Assembly: GCA_033720695.1 (NCBI GenBank)
Contig: JAWWCA010000136.1
Location: 1-9,922 of the forward strand
Length of the DNA stretch: 9,922 bases
Direction: 5' to 3'
From: DATGQT01 sp033720695
GTDB taxonomy: Bacteria; Bacteroidota; Rhodothermia; Rhodothermales; Rubricoccaceae
A model generated the notes under the pieces. The model saw nothing but the letters and a program-made list of their open reading frames with translations, made no database searches and was not told the origin of the DNA. Every line of letters starts with the position of its first letter. Position 1 is the first letter of the stretch. Below, piece by piece: positions 5,805-9,922 of the stretch. The position numbers and the translations under genes are program-made.

Positions 5805-8339
5805 TCAGAACAGCCCGCCGAAGAACACCGCGTTCAGCAGCAGGCCGTCGGTGCCATACCAGAAGGCGCGGAACGCGGGATCGAAGTCCATCGCCACGAT
5901 GCGGCCCCGGCCCAGGCGGACGGCCATCAGCCCCGCCTTCTCCGCGAAGCGCTTGCGGTTCTCATCCGAGAGGTAGCCGGCGAGGAGCGGCGCCTCAGGG
6001 TAGACGCCGACGTCGTGCCCCTCCGGCGTCACGCCGCCGAAGGCGAGCCGGTTCGTCTTGAACACGGCGACGCGCTCGGGGTGGCCGAAGGCGAGTGGGT
6101 GCGTGGTGTCGAGGTCGAGGGCGAGGATGGCGCCGCCCACGGCCTGGGCGCCCGCCGCGACCCGCCGCTCGGCGTAGGGCCGCCGCGTGGAGTCGGTCGG
6201 CGCCTCCTCGGCCTTCGGGTCGAGAAAGCCGGCCGTGGCGGCCCAGCCCGCCGCCTCGTCGGCGGCGACGAGCGTGCCGCCGGCGCGGACCCACCCCTTC
6301 AGCGCCTCCGTAGCGTCCTCTCCGAGCCCGACCGCCCCGGAGGCGACCACCACGGTGTAGCGCGCGAGGTCGAGGTCTTCGAGCCGGGAGATGGAGAGGA
6401 GCGAGACGGGGATCCGCATCCGCTCGCCCAGCAGGTGCCACGCCTCTCCGACGCCGTAGGCGCTCGTCCCCTCGCCCGCGAGGATCGCCACGCGGGGCGG
6501 TTCGAGGACGCGCGCGCTCGGGCTGCCGAGGTCGATGCCCCCCGGCGTCAGGCCCCCGCCGAGGGCCACGACCTCGAGGCCGTCCTCGGCCACCGCCTGC
6601 TCGACGAGCGCGTGGACCGCCGCCGCCTCGATCCCCTCCTGGCGCACGGGTACGACGAGCGTGCCGCGCTCGAACCGCCGCCGCGCCCCGCCCACCATCG
6701 CGTCGAAGGGCTCGAACGCCACGCGCACGACGGCCCCGGCCTCCTGGAGCCGGTACAGCGCGCGAGGCGCATGGTAGCGGCCCCAGGGGATGAGGTAGGC
6801 GTAGCCCGCCCGGCCGCCGACGAGCCGCCCCGCGGCCGGCACCTCCCACGCGTCCCCCGCGACGCGCTCGGGGTCCACGGGCGCGTGGTCGAGGCCGAAG
6901 GCGAGGGGCAGCGTCCACGCCGAGACGTCGTAGAAGAGGGAGTCCTCGAACGTCGTCGGCCGCTCGAAGACGGCGCGGACGAGGCGCGCCTGCGGCTGAT
7001 CCACCGGGACGACGAACGCCTCGCCTGGACGGTACCGCCGCCCGCCTGCCTCCACCTCTCGCGCAAGCGCTCGCACCTCGATGCGGTGCCGCCGGAGGGT
7101 CTCGGCGAGCGCCGCCGCCCGCGTCGGGTACCGGTCCGCAGCCACGACCCAGCCCTCGGCCTCGGCCGCGCGGGCCGCCTCCGGGGCCGTCCGGTAGAAG
7201 TCGCGCTGGAGCCGGAGGAGGCGCTCGCGGTGGGCCCGGACGCCGTCGAGGGACGAGAGCGAGGCAGCGAGCTGGTTCCGGACGGTCTCGGCGTAGTCGA
7301 GCCGCCCCGAGCGCGTCTCCCGCGCCAGCGCCCGGCTCGACGCCTGCTCGAAGAGCACGCCCACGGCCCCGTTCACGTCGGGGTAGGTCGAGCCCTTCCC
7401 GTAGTAGAAGTCGTCGAACGACTCCCCAGAGTAGTAGAGCTGACCGACGGCATCGAGGGCACGGGCGTGGTAGCGCCCGATCTCGGCGGTGAGCGCCTGG
7501 TTCTCGGGCGGCGTCAGGGGGTTCGTCCGCGCCGGGATGCCGGGCTGGAAGAAGAACGTGCTCTCACTCCCCATCTCGTGGAAGTCGCCGAGGTAGTGGG
7601 GGCGCCACCGGTGGAAGAGCGCGAGGCGAGCGCGGCTCTCGGGATGCGCAGCGGGGAGCCAGTCGCGGTTGAGGTCGAAGAGGTAGTGGTTGGTGCGGCC
7701 ACCGGGCCAGGGTTCGCGGTGTTCGAGGTTCTGGGGGTCGGTCGAGGGGGCGGCGAGCGTGCGCCAGCGGTTGGCCCAGTCGGCGAAACGGTCGCGGCCG
7801 TCGGGGTTGAGGAGGGGGTCGAGGAGGACCACGGTCTCCCCGAGGAGCGCCTCGACCACCGGCCCCTCCCCCGCCGCGAGGTGGTAGAGCAGGAGGAGAC
7901 CGGCCTCGGTCCCGCTCGCCTCGTTGCCGTGGACGCTGTAGGCGAGGTAGACCACGGCCGGCATCGCCGCGAGGTCCCCGTCGGGGACGGACGCGGGCGC
8001 ATCGGAGAGGCGGAGGTTCCCCTGCCGGATCGCCTCCAGGCGGCCGTGGTTGCTCGGGCTCGTCACGACGGCGTGGACGAGCGGCCGGCCCTCGTGGGTC
8101 TGTCCGTGCGTCTCCACCCGGACCCGATCCGCCGCCGCCGCCACGGCTTCGACGTAGCGGACGGCCTCGGCCGGCGTCGTGTGTCGCTCGCCGATGGCGT
8201 AGCCCAGGATGGCCTCTGGCGTTGGCACGTCCGCGCGGTAGCCCGTCACGCCCGGGGCGACGTACCCATCCACGAGCGGCGCCTGGGCGAGGGCGCACAG
8301 GGGGGCGAGGAAGAGGACGAGGGCGGCGGAGCGGGGCAT
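5805..8339 (-). CDS. Secreted M14-family zinc carboxypeptidase with amidotransferase-like C-terminal domain
   Basis: An 844-aa exported metallopeptidase expected to remove C-terminal residues from peptides outside the cytoplasm; substrate unknown. The signal peptide covers residues 1 to about 18-20 (A-L-A-Q-A region). The M14 domain spans about 40-370: zinc ligands His137 and Glu140 in the H-G-N-E motif; N-P-D-G-R-D (178-183) and F-D-L-N-R-D-W (221-227), typical of the family's substrate-binding loops; third zinc ligand His254 in G-D-F-H-E-M-G; and Glu331 in L-F-E-Q-A-S-S-R as candidate catalytic glutamate. After a middle region, about 613-840 resembles a class I glutamine-amidotransferase-like fold (V-A-I-L-A-G start, G-W-V-R-A-G-G-T-L-V-A segment). 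It has no cysteine nucleophile; the only Cys in the whole protein is in the signal peptide. The ATG at 8339 begins the signal peptide. It lies 59 nt after glycerate kinase on the same strand. Confidence 0.92.
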   Translation of the reverse strand: MPRSAALVLFLAPLCALAQAPLVDGYVAPGVTGYRADVPTPEAILGYAIGERHTTPAEAVRYVEAVAAAADRVRVETHGQTHEGRPLVHAVVTSPSNHGRLEAIRQGNLRLSDAPASVPDGDLAAMPAVVYLAYSVHGNEASGTEAGLLLLYHLAAGEGPVVEALLGETVVLLDPLLNPDGRDRFADWANRWRTLAAPSTDPQNLEHREPWPGGRTNHYLFDLNRDWLPAAHPESRARLALFHRWRPHYLGDFHEMGSESTFFFQPGIPARTNPLTPPENQALTAEIGRYHARALDAVGQLYYSGESFDDFYYGKGSTYPDVNGAVGVLFEQASSRALARETRSGRLDYAETVRNQLAASLSSLDGVRAHRERLLRLQRDFYRTAPEAARAAEAEGWVVAADRYPTRAAALAETLRRHRIEVRALAREVEAGGRRYRPGEAFVVPVDQPQARLVRAVFERPTTFEDSLFYDVSAWTLPLAFGLDHAPVDPERVAGDAWEVPAAGRLVGGRAGYAYLIPWGRYHAPRALYRLQEAGAVVRVAFEPFDAMVGGARRRFERGTLVVPVRQEGIEAAAVHALVEQAVAEDGLEVVALGGGLTPGGIDLGSPSARVLEPPRVAILAGEGTSAYGVGEAWHLLGERMRIPVSLLSISRLEDLDLARYTVVVASGAVGLGEDATEALKGWVRAGGTLVAADEAAGWAATAGFLDPKAEEAPTDSTRRPYAERRVAAGAQAVGGAILALDLDTTHPLAFGHPERVAVFKTNRLAFGGVTPEGHDVGVYPEAPLLAGYLSDENRKRFAEKAGLMAVRLGRGRIVAMDFDPAFRAFWYGTDGLLLNAVFFGGLF

Positions 8340-8360
8340 ACGGTCGTGGAGTGCGGGGGG

Positions 8361-8368
8361 CGAAAATA
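8361..8368 (-). promoter_or_regulatory. Putative -7 promoter box of the M14 peptidase gene
   Basis: The minus strand reads TATTTTCG, ending 21 nt before the M14 ATG, and it is the only AT-rich stretch in the 59-nt spacer. It matches TAnnTTTG at all but one fixed position. An alternative reading is the T-rich tail of a glycerate kinase terminator, because a stem-loop lies immediately upstream on the same strand. Confidence 0.4.
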
Positions 8369-8371
8369 CCA

Positions 8372-8397
8372 GCCGGCGGCGCGAGGGGCGGGCCGGC
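8372..8397 (-). terminator. Possible weak stem-loop terminator after glycerate kinase
   Basis: GCCGGC at 8372-8377 can pair with GCCGGC at 8392-8397 across a 14-nt loop, just after the glycerate kinase stop codon. On the minus strand it is followed by TGG and then TATTTT. The stem is only 6 bp and the T-run only four bases, and GCCGGC is self-complementary and common in this GC range, so the call is tentative. Confidence 0.25.
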
Positions 8398-8398
8398 C

Positions 8399-9739
8399 CT
8401 AGCCGGACAGTCCGACGAACAGGTCCATCACATTCGTGTGGGTCGGGCCCGTCACGACGAGCCCCTCGCCGGGCGCGAGGTGTGGCCCGGCGGCGGCGAA
8501 GAAGCCGTGGCTGTCGTTGCGACGAAGGGCCGCGTCGGCGTCGAGCGCCGCCGTGCGCCCGGCGACGGCCGTCTGCTCCGTCACCACGGCTCCGGCCGCG
8601 CTCGTGGGGCCGTCCACGCCGTCGGTGCCGGCGGCGAGGAGGGTGAGCGGCCGGGCCGCCCCGTCGAGCATGAGCGCCGCGGCGAGGGCGGCCTCCTGGC
8701 ACCGCCCGCCCCGGCCGTCCCCCGTCACCGTCACGGTGGGCTCCCCCGCCCAGAGGAGGCAGGTCCGCTTCTCGCTCCCGCGCAGCGACGCGCCGAGCCT
8801 CGCCCCCACCTCGCGCGCCTCCCCCGACAGGTCGCGCGCGCGCACGTCCACGGGGTACCCTCGCCGCACGGCCTCTCGTCGCGCTCCGTCCAGCGCGTCG
8901 GCGTTGGTGCCGAGGAGGCGGGTCACGGCCGTCGCGAGGCGGGGGTCACCCGGCTTCGGCGTCTCGGGGCGCTCGCCGGCCGCGCCCGCTGCGAGGTGGC
9001 GGCGGACGCGAGGCGGCACGGCCTCCTGCACCCCGACCTCGGCCAACACGCGGAGAGCGTCCGCGTACTGCGTCGGGTCGGCGACCGTCGGGCCCGACGC
9101 GATGACGGCGAGGTCGTCCCCGACGACGTCCGAGAGCGCGAGCGCCCGGACGGACGCGGGGTGGGCGAGGGCCGCGAGGCGCCCGCCCTTGAGCGCCGAG
9201 AGGTGCTTGCGGACGGCGTTGATCGCCGCGATGGGGACGCCGGCGCGGAGGAGGAGCCGGTTTGTCGCGCCGAGGTCTTCGAGGGTCAGCCCGGCGGCGG
9301 GCGCTTCGAGGAGGGCCGAGCCCCCGCCGGAGAGGAGGACCAGCAGCGGGAGGCCGTCCTCCGCCGAGCGACGAGCGAGGGCCAGCGCCCGGCGTCCCGC
9401 GGCCTCGCTCGCCGAATCGGGCACCGGGTGCCCGGCTTCGACCACCGCGACCCCTTCTGGTCTTGCGAGCGCCGGCGGTGCCGCGGCGGCGTAGCCTCTC
9501 GGCAACACCGCGCGCCCCTCGCCGCTCGGGCGGCCGGGGCGCGCCTCGGCCGCGCCGGCCAAGCCCAGAGCCGCTTTCCCGACCGCGAGGAGACGAACCC
9601 GTCCGGGAGGCAAGGCCGCCTCCAGGTCCACGCGTGCGAGGAGCCGGTCGGGCTGCACGGCTGCGACGGCGGCACCAAACACGGCGCGAGCGGCTGCCGT
9701 GGCAGCCGCTCGCGCGTCCAGTCCAGAACGGGAGTCCAC
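8399..9739 (-). CDS. Glycerate kinase (DUF4147/MOFRL family)
   Basis: Phosphorylates D-glycerate with ATP in the cytoplasm, feeding it to glycolysis; most bacterial members of this family make 2-phosphoglycerate. The 446 aa are close to the usual length. The N-terminal DUF4147 domain shows A-V-G-K-A-A (52-57), A-G-H-P-V-P-D (102-108), L-S-G-G-G-S-A-L (136-143), N-A-V-R-K-H-L-S-x-L-K-G-G (174-186) and S-D-V-V-G-D-x-x-x-x-I-A-S-G-P-T-V-A-D-P-T (203-223). The MOFRL domain shows G-E-P-T-V-T-V-T-G-D-G-R-G-G-R-C-Q-E (332-349), A-A-G-T-D-G-V-D-G-P-T (369-379) and T-G-P-T-H-T-N-V-M-D-L (430-440). The last block often reads G-P-T-G-T-N-V-N-D, so two positions differ. The start is GTG, 1 nt after the upstream stop. 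An in-frame GTG at 9682 would remove most of the first helix, so 9739 is preferred. A perfect 15-bp inverted repeat lies in codons 9-19. The same family is sometimes annotated as hydroxypyruvate reductase. Confidence 0.94.
   Translation of the reverse strand: MDSRSGLDARAAATAAARAVFGAAVAAVQPDRLLARVDLEAALPPGRVRLLAVGKAALGLAGAAEARPGRPSGEGRAVLPRGYAAAAPPALARPEGVAVVEAGHPVPDSASEAAGRRALALARRSAEDGLPLLVLLSGGGSALLEAPAAGLTLEDLGATNRLLLRAGVPIAAINAVRKHLSALKGGRLAALAHPASVRALALSDVVGDDLAVIASGPTVADPTQYADALRVLAEVGVQEAVPPRVRRHLAAGAAGERPETPKPGDPRLATAVTRLLGTNADALDGARREAVRRGYPVDVRARDLSGEAREVGARLGASLRGSEKRTCLLWAGEPTVTVTGDGRGGRCQEAALAAALMLDGAARPLTLLAAGTDGVDGPTSAAGAVVTEQTAVAGRTAALDADAALRRNDSHGFFAAAGPHLAPGEGLVVTGPTHTNVMDLFVGLSG
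9684..9715 (-). repeat. Perfect 15-bp inverted repeat near the glycerate kinase start
   Basis: GCGCGAGCGGCTGCC at 9684-9698 is the exact reverse complement of 9701-9715, separated by two bases. It sits 24 nt inside the glycerate kinase coding region, in an alanine/arginine-rich stretch (codons 9-19). In mRNA it would form a very stable hairpin close to the start codon. Only a short TTT follows on the minus strand, so it is not a standard terminator. Confidence 0.8.
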
Positions 9740-9740
9740 G

Positions 9741-9922
9741 CTACTCCGACACTCCCCCGCCGGCCGCCTCCTCGATGAAGGAGGTGAGGCAGTCGGCGCT
9801 GTACGAGGTCATCGTGGGCGCGACGAGGTCGCCGTTGATGAGCAGCTTCGGCACGCTGATGCCCTGCTCGGTGCTGAGGGCCTCGACGGTCGCCACCCGG
9901 TCGGCGAGGATGCGGGCGATGA
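9741..9922 (-). CDS. C-terminal fragment of a possible thioredoxin-fold protein (partial)
   Basis: The final 59 codons and a TAG stop of a gene whose start lies beyond the right edge; the first two bases at the edge belong to an incomplete codon. The visible sequence has a helix (I-A-R-I-L-A-D-R-V-A-T-V-E-A-L), then G-I-S-V-P-K-L-L-I-N-G-D-L-V and a final helix ending S-F-I-E-E-A, with a short Gly-rich tail. The V-P-x-x-x-I-N-G-x-x-V pattern between helices resembles the cis-proline loop and following strands of thioredoxin or DsbA-like folds. With the N-terminal active-site region missing this is only a suggestion. One cysteine (residue 44 of the fragment) lies in the last helix region. Its stop codon is 1 nt before the glycerate kinase GTG, so the two genes probably share a transcript. 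Confidence 0.75.
   Translation of the reverse strand, partial: IARILADRVATVEALSTEQGISVPKLLINGDLVAPTMTSYSADCLTSFIEEAAGGGVSE

Noticed and set aside
2848..5976. A very long plus-strand open frame of over 1000 codons across cbs and the kinase
   Set aside because: It runs antisense to cbs and out of frame through the kinase. Both real genes have complete motif sets, and this translation is Arg/Pro/Asp-rich without domains.
8340..8702. An N-terminal extension of the M14 peptidase beyond 8339
   Set aside because: The extension is Arg/Gly-rich and overlaps glycerate kinase in another frame. The ATG at 8339 starts a proper signal peptide.
9528..9556. A near-palindromic GC-rich stretch inside glycerate kinase
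   Set aside because: It is made of self-complementary GGCC/GCGC words that are common at this base composition, with a wobble and no loop. It is much weaker than the repeat at 9684-9715.

Overview
The window is very GC-rich (about 70% by eye) chromosomal DNA with densely packed metabolic and exported-protein genes. I see no tRNA, rRNA, CRISPR array, insertion sequence or phage gene. Several points suggest a member of the Bacteroidota/Rhodothermota line, perhaps a Rubricoccaceae-like marine bacterium. Shine-Dalgarno sequences are essentially absent. Four minus-strand genes carry a TAnnTTC(C/G) box 19-28 nt before their start, which resembles the Bacteroidota -7 promoter element TAnnTTTG. There is also a DUF3467 protein of the Bacteroidota type and a large secreted M14 peptidase with a glutamine-amidotransferase-like tail. 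The lineage is inference, because no marker gene is present.

Layout from left to right: (1) 1-1711, minus strand: a secreted imidazolonepropionase-like amidohydrolase, followed after 4 nt by a lipoprotein gene that runs off the left edge. (2) 1778-2326, plus strand: soluble inorganic pyrophosphatase, divergent from the amidohydrolase. (3) 2369-4149, minus strand: cystathionine beta-synthase with a C-terminal CBS-domain pair, then a DUF3467 gene, with a perfect 7-bp hairpin in the 47-nt spacer. (4) 4295-5800, plus strand: a soluble hybrid histidine kinase with a C-terminal receiver, divergent from cystathionine beta-synthase and ending 4 nt from the convergent M14 gene. (5) 5805-8339, minus strand: exported M14-type zinc carboxypeptidase. 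(6) 8399-9739, minus strand: DUF4147/MOFRL glycerate kinase, starting 1 nt after the stop of (7), a fragment at 9741-9922 that looks like the C-terminal end of a thioredoxin-fold protein.

Taken together this is housekeeping and catabolic metabolism: phosphate removal, transsulfuration, glycerate phosphorylation, and extracellular amide or peptide hydrolysis, plus one signalling protein. No new multi-gene system stands out. The items most worth a second look are small-scale: the recurring promoter-like box, a perfect 15-bp inverted repeat 24 nt inside the glycerate kinase gene, the hairpin between cystathionine beta-synthase and DUF3467, a stem-loop/AT-rich signal before the M14 gene, and the uncharacterised lipoprotein coupled to the amidohydrolase.
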